From an uncultured Opitutales bacterium (GTDB lineage: Bacteria > Verrucomicrobiota > Verrucomicrobiia > Opitutales > Intestinicryptomonadaceae): a stretch of 28,482 bases of DNA. Made by a program: the position numbers and the translations under genes. The notes beneath the pieces were generated by a model that did not search any database, was not told where the DNA came from, and saw only the letters and a program-made list of their open reading frames with translations. Positions 16,004 through 23,293 of the stretch are shown one piece after another (within the stretch, counting starts at the first letter, position 1; each line of letters starts with the position of its first letter). The stretch spans positions 1 to 28,482 of the forward strand of contig URJJ01000031.1 in the NCBI GenBank assembly GCA_900548185.1, given 5' to 3'.

Positions 16004-17746
16004 ATGGCGGCAAGAACCGTTGCGGAATTATTGGTGTCTGAACTGGCCGACGCCGGAGTCAGGAGAATTTACGGAATCGTGGGCGACAGCCTCAATCCGG
16101 TGTCGGACGCCCTGCGGCGGGACGGCCGCATAGATTTTGTGCAGATGCGCCACGAGGAATCGGGAGCCTTCGCGGCCAGCGCCGAAGCCCAGCTCACCGG
16201 AAAGCTTGCCTGCTGCGCCGGCACCGCAGGCCCGGGGAACCTCCACCTCATAAACGGCCTATACGACGCGTGGCGCAGCTACGCCCCGGTATTCGCAATC
16301 GCCTCCCACATCCCAAGCTCCCAAATCGGCATGTCCTATTTTCAGGAAACCCATCCGGAAAGGGTGTTTGAGGAATGCAGCGTCTATTGCGAACTCGCAT
16401 CCACCGCCGAACAGATGCCGAGAATCATCCAGACGGGCATCCAAAAGGCGATAAGCGAACAGGGCGTTTCGACCATTGCCATCCCCGGAGATGTCGGCGA
16501 CCATCCCTACCGGCAGACCGGCCTGCGCCATCCCCCATTTGAAAGGCCCGCGGAAAAATCTCCGGCTCCCGAGGCGCTTGAAACCCTCGCGGAGGCAGTA
16601 AACGCCGCAAAGAGCGTCACCTTCTTCTGCGGAGACGGATGCAGGCACGCGCACGGCCAGGTGGTGGAGCTAGCCCGAAAGCTCAAAGCCCCGATAGCCT
16701 ACACCCTGCGCGGGAAACAGTGGATGGGAGCCGACAACCCGTTCGATGTCGGAATGACGGGCCTCATCGGATACGGCGGCGCAACAAACGCCATGAAAAA
16801 CTGCGACCTGCTCATAATGTTCGGATGCGATTTTCCGTATGCGCCCTGGATTCCCCAGACGCCAAAAATCGCCCAGGTTGACATAAGGGGCTCGCACCTC
16901 GGGAGGCGGGCGCGCGTGGACATAGGCATCGAAGCCGACGTAGGAAAGACGGCCGAAGCCCTCATGGCTCTGGTTGCGGAAAAGACGGATTCGCGCCACC
17001 TCGACGCGGCCCTCAAAGAGACCCAGAAGTCGCGCAAAGACTTGAACGCCTATATAGAAAGCGTCTCCTGCCAGCAGCTTCCCCATCCCGAATACGCAAC
17101 CCACCTGATAGACCGCTTTGCCGCAGACGACGCCATATTCACAATTCCCACGGGCCTCGGCACAGTATGGGGGGCGCGCTACATAACCCCGAAAAGCGGA
17201 AGGCGCATAATAGGGTCGTTTTCCCACGGCTCGATGGCCTGCGAACTGCCCATGGCAATCGGCGCGCAGATGGCATATCCGGAAAGGCAGGTGGTGGCAA
17301 TATGCGGGGACGGCGGATTCGCGATGCTCATGGGCGAAATACTGACGATAGCCCAGTACGCCCTACCCGTCAAAATGTTCGTTTATAACAACGCCACCCT
17401 CGGATTCATCGACCTTGAAATGATGGCCGCAGGCTATCTGCCCTACAAGACAAAGCTGAAAAATCCAAATTTTGCCGACATGGCAAAGAGCCTCGGAATA
17501 GAGGGGATACGCATAGACGACAACTGCGGCCTTGAAGCCGGGATACGCAGGGCGTTTGAAACCGACGGCCCCGTGCTGGTCGATATGGCGACAGACCCTC
17601 ATGCGATAGCGCTTCCCCCGAAGATTTCGATTTCGCAGGCGGCAAACTTTTCGCTGGCGCTCAGCAAGCTCGCACTCTCCGGAAGCATAACGACGGCGGC
17701 CGGCATTATAAAGAGTAACGACAAAACCCTGAAGACTCTGCTCTAA
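16004..17746 (+). CDS. poxB: Thiamine-diphosphate pyruvate oxidase / pyruvate:quinone dehydrogenase (PoxB-like)
   Basis: 580 aa, close to PoxB of enterobacteria. Such enzymes oxidatively decarboxylate pyruvate to acetate and CO2 and pass electrons through FAD to membrane quinone. The N-terminal ThDP domain has the catalytic Glu in MRHEESGAFAAS (about 47-58), followed by a central FAD domain (about 190-340). The C-terminal ThDP-binding domain has CGDGGFAMLMGEI (about 434-446) and the closing YNNATLGF. The C-terminal tail (about 555-580) is mildly amphipathic, where PoxB carries its membrane-activation segment. ATG 16004 has AAGGAAA 4 nt upstream; the in-frame ATG/TTG upstream lacks one. Close relatives use other 2-keto acids, so the substrate is inferred. 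Confidence 0.9.
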   Translation: MAARTVAELLVSELADAGVRRIYGIVGDSLNPVSDALRRDGRIDFVQMRHEESGAFAASAEAQLTGKLACCAGTAGPGNLHLINGLYDAWRSYAPVFAIASHIPSSQIGMSYFQETHPERVFEECSVYCELASTAEQMPRIIQTGIQKAISEQGVSTIAIPGDVGDHPYRQTGLRHPPFERPAEKSPAPEALETLAEAVNAAKSVTFFCGDGCRHAHGQVVELARKLKAPIAYTLRGKQWMGADNPFDVGMTGLIGYGGATNAMKNCDLLIMFGCDFPYAPWIPQTPKIAQVDIRGSHLGRRARVDIGIEADVGKTAEALMALVAEKTDSRHLDAALKETQKSRKDLNAYIESVSCQQLPHPEYATHLIDRFAADDAIFTIPTGLGTVWGARYITPKSGRRIIGSFSHGSMACELPMAIGAQMAYPERQVVAICGDGGFAMLMGEILTIAQYALPVKMFVYNNATLGFIDLEMMAAGYLPYKTKLKNPNFADMAKSLGIEGIRIDDNCGLEAGIRRAFETDGPVLVDMATDPHAIALPPKISISQAANFSLALSKLALSGSITTAAGIIKSNDKTLKTLL

Positions 17747-17970
17747 CCCGCCCCCGCACGGCCGTCCAAAATACGCCTCAAGCGCGCAACGCCCGGCAGA
17801 ACGTACCCGCGGACAATGAATCAAGAACCCGCCTTCAAGCCCCAGCGGCAAAGGCGAGTCTTTTGCGCCCTGGGCCATCACGCTCGGCATATTAAAGCAT
17901 AACGTAGGCTGGTGAGCGAGAGAGTTCGCCTAGGCCCTTGCAGACATCCCCCATGCCTTCGATATTTTTC

Positions 17971-17998
17971 TTGATAGGACGCCCAAACAGCTTATAAA
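17971..17998 (+). promoter_or_regulatory. Promoter of tRNA-Arg
   Basis: TTGATA (17971-17976), a 16-nt spacer and TATAAA (17993-17998), 17 nt before the tRNA 5' end. Confidence 0.6.
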
Positions 17999-18015
17999 CG
18001 ATTCCTTTAAAAAAC

Positions 18016-18091
18016 GGGAGCGTAGCTCAGTGGATAGAGCAGCGGTTTTCTAAACCGTTGGTCGTGGGTTCGAGTCCCACCTCTCCCGCCA
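18016..18091 (+). tRNA. tRNA-Arg (anticodon UCU)
   Basis: A 76-nt cloverleaf. The acceptor GGGAGCG pairs with CTCTCCC (one mismatch), with discriminator G and an encoded CCA ending at 18091. The anticodon arm GCGGT-TTTCTAA-ACCGT gives TCT, and the T arm is GTGGGTTCGAGTCCCAC. Base composition changes sharply just after it, marking the likely integration site of the downstream island. Confidence 0.95.
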
Positions 18092-18101
18092 TTTTAAAAT
18101 C

Positions 18102-18141
18102 GCCGTAAGTTTCTTTTAATTAAAGGATTTGCGGCTTTTTT
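18102..18141 (+). terminator. Terminator after tRNA-Arg
   Basis: GCCGTAAGT (18102-18110) and ATTTGCGGC (18127-18135) form a stem with two G-T pairs, then TTTTTT. If the tRNA is an attachment site, this may be island-supplied. Confidence 0.6.
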
Positions 18142-18220
18142 ATGCCCCTGAAAATCGCTATTATAAATTATCATAAAATAATTTTGACTTGCCGCTTTTA
18201 CCCTCTTTTGTCTTAAAAAA

Positions 18221-18239
18221 CTGCTAACTTTCTGCTAAC
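18221..18239. repeat. Tandem CTGCTAAC repeats near the tRNA-Arg junction
   Basis: Two exact copies of CTGCTAAC (18221-18228 and 18232-18239) are spaced 11 bp apart, about one helical turn, on the island side of the junction. This resembles arm-type binding sites of tyrosine recombinases, but that is inference. Confidence 0.4.
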
Positions 18240-18466
18240 CTTTTTTAAGGCAAATCACAGATGAAAGCCTTTGCGCAAGCGTATCACAATTTCTTACTCT
18301 CAAAAAAATATGCGAGAGCGAGAGGCAAGTCTGGAAAAAGAGATTAAATTGTTAAAAAAGCCAAGGCGTGCAAATACGGAAAATGTAAAAAAGTTTGTTG
18401 TTTGCGGAGCAATCTCAACTTTACATTTCCTTTATTTGCAAGGAATTCAAACGCTAAATATCTAAA

Positions 18467-18502
18467 TTTCTCGCACACACGCGCGCGCGTACACGCGAGA
18501 AA
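18467..18502. repeat. 36-bp near-palindrome with alternating purine-pyrimidine core
   Basis: TTTCTCGC (18467-18474) and GCGAGAAA (18495-18502) are perfect 8-bp inverted arms. The 20 nt between them are strictly alternating pyrimidine-purine (CA and CG steps), a sequence type able to adopt Z-DNA. It lies 19 bp past the end of the small minus-strand gene at 18522. Confidence 0.55.
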
Positions 18503-18521
18503 AGCAAGTTTAATAGATATT

Positions 18522-18740
18522 TTATTCGGCTTCTTCGTAGTAATACGAATAGTCGATTCCCTTCATAAACATTTCGCGGCTATTGATTTTATCTGTCAGA
18601 GCATTTTTTAATAGCTTTTTTATACGCTTGTCGTCGGTAGGGCTAGCGACCATTGCTTGCAAATAGTCTGTTTTGTTTATTTTGCTCCAGTCCACGCATT
18701 TTTCCATGCACTCATAAATATAGTAATATAAGCTACTCAC
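18522..18740 (-). CDS. Small hypothetical protein
   Basis: A 72-aa open frame with a GTG start and no clear ribosome site; an internal ATG (residue 12) is an alternative. The residues look protein-like (MEKCVDWSKINKTDYLQAMV, then a Lys/Asp-rich helix and an acidic, Tyr-rich end), but I recognise no family. It is in the same orientation as the following broken gene and the excisionase-like gene, so it may belong to the same minus-strand unit. Confidence 0.4.
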   Translation of the reverse strand: MSSLYYYIYECMEKCVDWSKINKTDYLQAMVASPTDDKRIKKLLKNALTDKINSREMFMKGIDYSYYYEEAE

Positions 18741-18810
18741 AAACGCTTATATGTTCAAGCCAAATCCCTATACAAATGTTTGAATTTATGAGTCCAGAAT
18801 CGAAAAAGTC

Positions 18811-19895
18811 TTAGCGACAATAAAAGGTTATCTTAACAGATAATCCATCTTCGCCAAACCTTTTCGTCATTTCGCTTGTCCATGTACCAAATGACTGGAT
18901 CGATTGTATGGCCTACTCGCAAAGATTTTTACCTAATACGCTAGAGATCGCAGATAAAATCTTGGATTTCGATACATTTCCTTGTGGGTCTAGTAAAAAG
19001 CTTACCTGTGCGTTTGCCAAATTATCCAAGTCATGCTTACTTGCAAGTTGATGCCACTGCTTAGAAATTGCTTGAATCATCTGTTGCTGATAAGCTCCAA
19101 ATTCTCTAAGCCGAGAATCGACTGCTATTATTCCTATGTTTGAGGTTGATATGTTTAATTCAGCTATCAGAATATTGAAAGGCATTTTATTTTCACCCTT
19201 GCCGGCACTCTCCTTTTTCTGCTGAGCCGCTGTAGCATCTGGCATGACCTCTTCAAATGCGGGAATAGTCCTGCTGAAACCCATTTTATCTTTATAAGAA
19301 TATGCGCCCATGCATTTGTAATATCCTCGTCCTAGTCCGACACCTATATCGGCATAATTATTCTTTGACTTCAAATGGAAGATATTAAGGTTAGGTTCAT
19401 CTCCTCTTAGATTTGCTGGATATGGATTTACAGATAGCATATATTCAGTTGACGAGACTTTCTGTAAAATAAAAAGCATTGAATTTGCCCGTCCATATAT
19501 GGGCGTTTCATTTGCCTCGAAAATTTCGCCTTCAGAGATACTTGCCATTTGAAGTGGCATGCAAATAAAGTTCATGAGTGCTTGGGACTAACTTGGATAA
19601 ACTTTTTTTCTATGACTCTCTACCTTCGCTTGCTCCGACTTGGACAGGACTTCCCGTAATTTATAGCGACTCTCCCCAAAACTTCTTCCTAAAAATTTGT
19701 ATTTTCCATTGGGTATAATACTCCCTAATTTACTTAAAAGCTCAGGTCTTTCTGATTCCAATTCAAAGTCTATACAGACAAACTCAGGCTCGCGGGAGAC
19801 ATTAAAGCAAGCCTCCGCCGCCAAACGCAGCGGCGCATTTGGCTCTCAAATTGCGCCAAATTTTCCAAGCGCGCCATATCTGAAAGAATTGTCAT
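18811..19895 (-). pseudogene. Broken gene with a TonB/TolA-C-like C-terminal region
   Basis: The gene starts at ATG 19895 behind a strong GGAGGG site and overlaps the stop of the upstream gene (ATGA). After about 22 residues (MTILSDMARLENLAQFESQM) the frame must shift by one base near 19825-19832, where adding one T to a TTT run restores the reading frame into LAAEACFNVSREPEF. This frame is then cut by TAG at 19588-19590 and TAG at 18913-18915, but continues coding-like to TAA at 18811. The last part shows AYQQQMIQAISKQWHQLAS, VSFLLDPQGNVSKSKILSAI and, beyond the second TAG, AIQSIQSFGTW, GLSVKITFYC. That is the strand-helix-strand order of TonB/TolA C-terminal domains, with the Cys-Glu-[TAG]-Ala join fitting a former Gln. 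The pieces 19588-19824 and 18913-19575 are open as separate frames, but neither has its own ribosome site. Confidence 0.65.
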
Positions 19896-20104
19896 CTTTT
19901 TCCCTCCAAAGCGGCGGATGCGCTGGCCTCCTCACCCTTCATTTTTCGTTTGAGTGTATCTACCAGAAAGAACTTCAAACGGCCTTCGGGAATATAAGGA
20001 ACTCTGTTGCGATTTACCCACTTCATGAAAGCCCTGGTATCTTTGTAGCCGACAAAGTGCATCGCCTGAGTCTGGTTTAGTCTGTAAGGAAGAATTTCAG
20101 TCAT
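19892..20104 (-). CDS. Excisionase-like / AlpA-type helix-turn-helix protein
   Basis: A 70-aa DNA-binding protein. Residues about 9-50 (LNQTQAMHFVGYKDTRAFMK, then a wing with RVPYIPEGRLKFFLVDTLKR) fit the MerR-like winged helix of excisionases and AlpA regulators, which bend DNA during excision or regulate island genes. The start at 20104 is supported by AAGGCGG 4 nt upstream. Its stop overlaps the next start (ATGA), which suggests translational coupling to the broken gene downstream. No integrase partner is visible in the window. Confidence 0.65.
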   Translation of the reverse strand: MTEILPYRLNQTQAMHFVGYKDTRAFMKWVNRNRVPYIPEGRLKFFLVDTLKRKMKGEEASASAALEGKR

Positions 20105-20231
20105 TTTGCCGCCTTAGAGTTTTGTTATTTTTTCCTTTGTTTGATACTCGAATTAATCTAAAATATGTTTTCACTCATTTAAGCCTTGCCGCCTTGCTAA
20201 ATAAGCATGCGATAATTCCTATCAGCAAAAG

Positions 20232-20714
20232 ATGAAGTCCGAATTCGAATTCCTTAACGATATAATCGATTTCCTTGAAGCTCACCTCGAACTTGTAAAA
20301 GTTTTTTCATATGCTTTGGGAACAATTGCAGTCATCTGCTTTAAAGACTTGAGAAGTCTTGTTATTTATATTTTTCGAAGTATCTTTGATTTGCTTGCGT
20401 GGCCTATCAGGCAGCGCATTATTCGCAAAAGGAATTCTGCTCTTGAGAGGCGCATCATTGAAGAAATTGTAATGCTTCCGGTCGGCGTCCAATCCCTGCT
20501 CGGACGTTTCCTGAGAGAAGGGCCTTACATTGAAATCGAAGGGGGCAGAATCGTATATCACGCCGACGTTCAAATTCTGCTCGACAAAGGCTGGATAAGA
20601 TGCGTCAAAGAAATTCCGCCGACCTATTGTATTAGGAAAAGCGTTTTGCGCGCCCTGCAGAAAATTGTCCGAGAGAAAAAACGCAGCAATGGCGCTTTCG
20701 ACAAGGGAAAGTGA
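20232..20714 (+). CDS. Membrane protein, possibly superinfection-exclusion (SieB)-like
   Basis: 160 aa. An N-terminal acidic helix is followed by one or two hydrophobic segments (VKVFSYALGTIAVICF, about 23-38, and LVIYIFRSIFDLLAWPI, about 43-59), a positively charged patch RQRIIRKRNSALERR, and a soluble C-terminal half (about 75-150) with a winged-helix look. This order matches SieB-type exclusion proteins that sit in the inner membrane and block a second phage, but the resemblance is of layout rather than clear motif identity. No clear ribosome site precedes ATG 20232. It is divergent from the excisionase-like gene. Confidence 0.6.
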   Translation: MKSEFEFLNDIIDFLEAHLELVKVFSYALGTIAVICFKDLRSLVIYIFRSIFDLLAWPIRQRIIRKRNSALERRIIEEIVMLPVGVQSLLGRFLREGPYIEIEGGRIVYHADVQILLDKGWIRCVKEIPPTYCIRKSVLRALQKIVREKKRSNGAFDKGK

Positions 20715-20823
20715 GCTCATTTTGCCTCCAATACTAGTTTTTAGATTTTCGTCTTTAATGTTGGGGAATATGAATTCCCTTTCGCGTTGAGTTTTTTTGT
20801 TAAAAAGAGTGGCGTAGCGTTTT

Positions 20824-20958
20824 CTAAGCGTTTTTAATTCTAAAAATAGGATCGTTCGTCAGTACTTTGTAGAGTGCAACGCGGCTAACGCCCAATGTAT
20901 TTGCGTCGCTCTGAATTTTGGGGAACTTGATAGCTCTGGTTTTGGTTCTTTGTTGCAT
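20824..20958 (-). CDS. 44-aa helix-turn-helix-like mini-protein
   Basis: A short open frame: basic start MQQRTKTRAIKFPKIQ, then SDANTLGVSRVALYKVLTND, which reads as a clean helix-turn-helix (the LGVSRVALYKVL segment resembles recognition helices of small Fis- or homeodomain-like regulators). It stops at TAG (20824-20826). The ribosome site is weak (AGGG close to the ATG). The pattern is coding-like on only this strand and frame. It lies between the SieB-like gene and the XRE repressor and may help control the island. Confidence 0.5.
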   Translation of the reverse strand: MQQRTKTRAIKFPKIQSDANTLGVSRVALYKVLTNDPIFRIKNA

Positions 20959-21004
20959 GGCCCTGTGGTTTCGTTTATTGTTTTTAAAAAAATGCTAAAA
21001 CAAT

Positions 21005-21379
21005 ATGCAAACTTTCGCAGAAAAAATAACGCTTCTAATGGACAATAAGGGATTTACGCAACAATCTTTGGCAGATGGATTGGAGATATCTCAAACAGCT
21101 GTTGGAAAATGGCAACGAGGAGAAGCTAAACCAAATCCAAGAACCATGATGAGAATTGCACGTTTTTTTAATATATCTCCCGAAACTTTAAGGGATAACA
21201 CTAAAGCTATAACGCTTGAGGAAAGCTCAAATAATCTAACGAATCTAAATCCTGACGTTATTAAGTTAAAAAGAGATTTAGATAAAATATTACAACTTAG
21301 AGATAACTTAAATAGCACTATTTCAGAAGTAGTAGCACTTCTTGAAATGCAAATTAACAATATTAAAAATTTTAAATAA
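21005..21379 (+). CDS. XRE-family transcriptional repressor
   Basis: A 124-aa regulator with an N-terminal lambda-repressor-like HTH: GFTQQSLADGLEISQTAVGKWQRGE at about 16-40, followed by the fourth helix NPRTMMRIARFFNISPETL. The C-terminal part (about 83-122) is a Leu-rich helix likely to dimerise. It lacks a LexA-type peptidase domain, so it is not a classic CI. It starts 18 bp ahead of the DUF2971 gene and probably regulates that operon. It is AT-rich like its neighbours, in contrast to the host genes. Confidence 0.85.
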   Translation: MQTFAEKITLLMDNKGFTQQSLADGLEISQTAVGKWQRGEAKPNPRTMMRIARFFNISPETLRDNTKAITLEESSNNLTNLNPDVIKLKRDLDKILQLRDNLNSTISEVVALLEMQINNIKNFK

Positions 21380-21397
21380 AAAGTTTCGTTTAACGAT

Positions 21398-22111
21398 ATG
21401 AATAAGATATTTCCTCAAAAAATTTACCGTTTTGTAAAATTTACAGGCTTTGAAGCGGAGTACGAATACAAAACTTTTAGCGATGGGAAAATATTGATAG
21501 GAGGAACAGATCCTTTCGGATTTTCAGATGAAGACTCTCTAATTAAAATTAAAGAAAACATTGTCCTTAAAGAACGGGTTTACATAGTATCCACGAAAAT
21601 GCGGAATACAATATTTCCCTTTACTGATAAAAATTCAGAACTTAAGATATGGGACAAATTTTCAAATTATGGAGCAGGAGTTGCCATAGGAATTTCTACA
21701 GATAAAGAAACATTCAATAAAATTAAAGAATTATTCAATCTCGACCTTGAGAAGGTAATTTATACCGACGATATCCCGATTTTGCAAAAACAATACACCC
21801 CAGAGCAAATTGCGAGGGAAGAAACATCTGAAATACAAGAATGGATAAGAAAAGTTATCATTACCAAGCAAAGCAATTTTGAATACGAAAGTGAATATCG
21901 TTTTTTTGGCAAATTAAAAAACTATACAGGAATAGGAACAGCGAGAGTAATATCTTTACCGTCTGAAATCATAACGGAGGTAATTCTTGGATATGCAATG
22001 GAAGATAGCATCAAAGAAAAGACAATTTCATTTTGTAAGAAATATCTGCCGAAAGCACGATTGAAGTACGCCATTCGCGGAGGCGAAGAGATTCGCATAG
22101 TCCCTCTATGA
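21398..22111 (+). CDS. DUF2971 family protein (possible phage-defence effector)
   Basis: 237 aa. DUF2971 features are present: KIYRFVKFTG at the start, then a GGTDPFGFSDED segment where the family usually has NDPFE, WDKFSNYGAGVAIGIS (the W..Y....G..I.F block), LEKVIYTDD, and FEYESEYRFFG near residues 164-174 followed by ITEVILGYAM. The molecular function of DUF2971 is not established. Its place behind a phage-type repressor in a small island makes an abortive-infection role plausible, but this is inference. Past the TGA, another frame reads YDDFEEARGNILKNEIEKLS up to a TAA at 22190, so the original C-terminus may have been about 28 residues longer and lost to a frameshift near 22105-22111. 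Confidence 0.7.
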   Translation: MNKIFPQKIYRFVKFTGFEAEYEYKTFSDGKILIGGTDPFGFSDEDSLIKIKENIVLKERVYIVSTKMRNTIFPFTDKNSELKIWDKFSNYGAGVAIGISTDKETFNKIKELFNLDLEKVIYTDDIPILQKQYTPEQIAREETSEIQEWIRKVIITKQSNFEYESEYRFFGKLKNYTGIGTARVISLPSEIITEVILGYAMEDSIKEKTISFCKKYLPKARLKYAIRGGEEIRIVPL

Positions 22112-22214
22112 CGATTTCGAAGAAGCTCGTGGTAATATATTGAAGAATGAAATAGAAAAATTATCGGGTAAAAAAATTTCATCACCCTAAAAACCTGAAC
22201 CTATTAAATTATTG

Positions 22215-22335
22215 TATTTAAGCCCAGTTCCACTATTAGGGTTGTACGGCAGGGTTAAGTCGCCTCGCGGTCGGCTATACTCCTGAGGTAGTGGGCGAGC
22301 GACTCACGCAGTGCCCACCAACGGAAAATTCCCAG
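22215..22335 (+). ncRNA. Candidate structured non-coding RNA
   Basis: A GC-rich stretch (about 63% at 22250-22320) inside a region of roughly one-third GC, with no open frame. AGTCGCCTCGC (22258-22268) pairs with GCGAGCGACT (22295-22304) as 10 bp with one bulged C. GTGGGC (22291-22296) can instead pair with GCCCAC (22313-22318). The two stems overlap by two bases and interleave, so they are either alternative states or a pseudoknot. Inside the first loop TACT and GGTA can form a small hairpin. Orientation is not certain; plus is assumed from the flanking genes. I recognise no known RNA family. Confidence 0.45.
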
Positions 22336-22494
22336 TTTTAATAGATTCTAAAAGGATGCATAAAGTAGTACAAAAACAACGTAAAGCGTCTTAAAAGTTT
22401 TAAAAAGCCATAAGAAGCGCTTGCATTTAAAGAAAGATGTGCGATTTTTATTACATAAAAATCCTCCTTATTAGTCGTGAGACGAAAGGGAAGT

Positions 22495-22518
22495 GGCCTT
22501 GGAGAAATCTCCAAGGCC
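22495..22518 (+). promoter_or_regulatory. Perfect 10-bp stem-loop before the NYN gene
   Basis: GGCCTTGGAG, loop AAAT, CTCCAAGGCC, ending 17 nt before the ATG of the NYN pseudogene. There is no adequate T-run, so it is a leader hairpin or the end of an upstream RNA rather than a standard terminator. A small TCGT/ACGA hairpin precedes it. Confidence 0.5.
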
Positions 22519-22535
22519 GCATTCATTTTAGAGAC

Positions 22536-23161
22536 ATGAGTAAGAAAAGAACATGCATTTATGTTGATGGTTTTAATTTGTATTTTGGTATACTGGACCA
22601 TTTCAAAGATGCAAATACAGGCAGATATTTACCATGCATTGGAGCCAAGTGGCTTAATCTGCTAGAATTATCAAGAGATGTACTAAATGACACTCATGAG
22701 ATCGTATAGATAAATTACTTCACAGCCGATATAACTGGAGATTTAACAAGAAGACATATTCAAAATAAAGTTCGCAAACAACGTTTGTATAAGCGAGCGT
22801 TAAAAACAATTCCAAATCCGAGTATAATTGATGGGAAATATAAGAAAAAAGAGCTGTGCTATATTGAGCCAACTCCGCCATAAACATAGCAACTTGGATG
22901 TTAAGAGATGCATTTAAAGAAAGTTATGATTCATATGTGCTAATATCAAACGACACAGATTTAAGAGCGCCATTGTTAGTCCTGAAGAATGGATTTGCAG
23001 TAAATGTTGTACTTATTTGTCCTGGAAAAGTTATTGCGGAAGCCTTAAAAGATGCTGTAAATTTTGCAAAGCTCTTAAGGATAAGCAAAATAAGAAAATC
23101 TCAATTTCCAGGGAGTATGTCAGATTCAAATGGAGACTTCCAAAAACCAGTCGATTGGTAA
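22536..23161 (+). pseudogene. Disrupted NYN-domain (PIN-like) nuclease gene
   Basis: The first 57 codons encode the opening of a NYN/PIN-like RNase domain: TCIYVDGFNLYFG with the metal-binding Asp, then KWLNLLELSRDVL. TAG at 22707-22709 interrupts, after which the same frame continues as INYFTADITGDLTRRH and RKQRLYKRALKTIP, a typical NYN middle part. A TAA at 22881-22883 and a loss of the usual EKGSDV segment follow. The rest continues in another frame as IATWMLRDAFKESYD, VLISNDTDLRAPLLVLKNG (the second Asp cluster) and ends KSQFPGSM. The gene therefore carries at least two stops plus a deletion/frameshift. Intact relatives degrade or process RNA. Confidence 0.75.
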
Positions 23162-23293
23162 TATATTTACTTTCAAAAAAGTTTGTCTTTATTTTCTGAA
23201 ATGAGACTGCTCAAATAAAAAAATGTATAGCTCTACCTATATAAAAAATTTTCCGCTCCATAATCGTTCTATAATTCCATTTATATTTATAAT

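Larger units (their letters stand above)
18142..18521. other. AT-rich junction region without an integrase
   Basis: About 380 bp. It holds a pair of CTGCTAAC direct repeats and a 36-bp near-palindrome (separate entries). Two tiny open frames, ATG 18261 (28 aa) and TTG 18271 (64 aa), lack convincing support. No integrase or recombinase remnant could be recognised where one would be expected next to a tRNA site. Confidence 0.5.

Noticed and set aside
18271..18465. 64-aa open frame with TTG start (and a 28-aa frame from ATG 18261)
   Set aside because: No ribosome site, no recognisable motif and weak protein-like composition.
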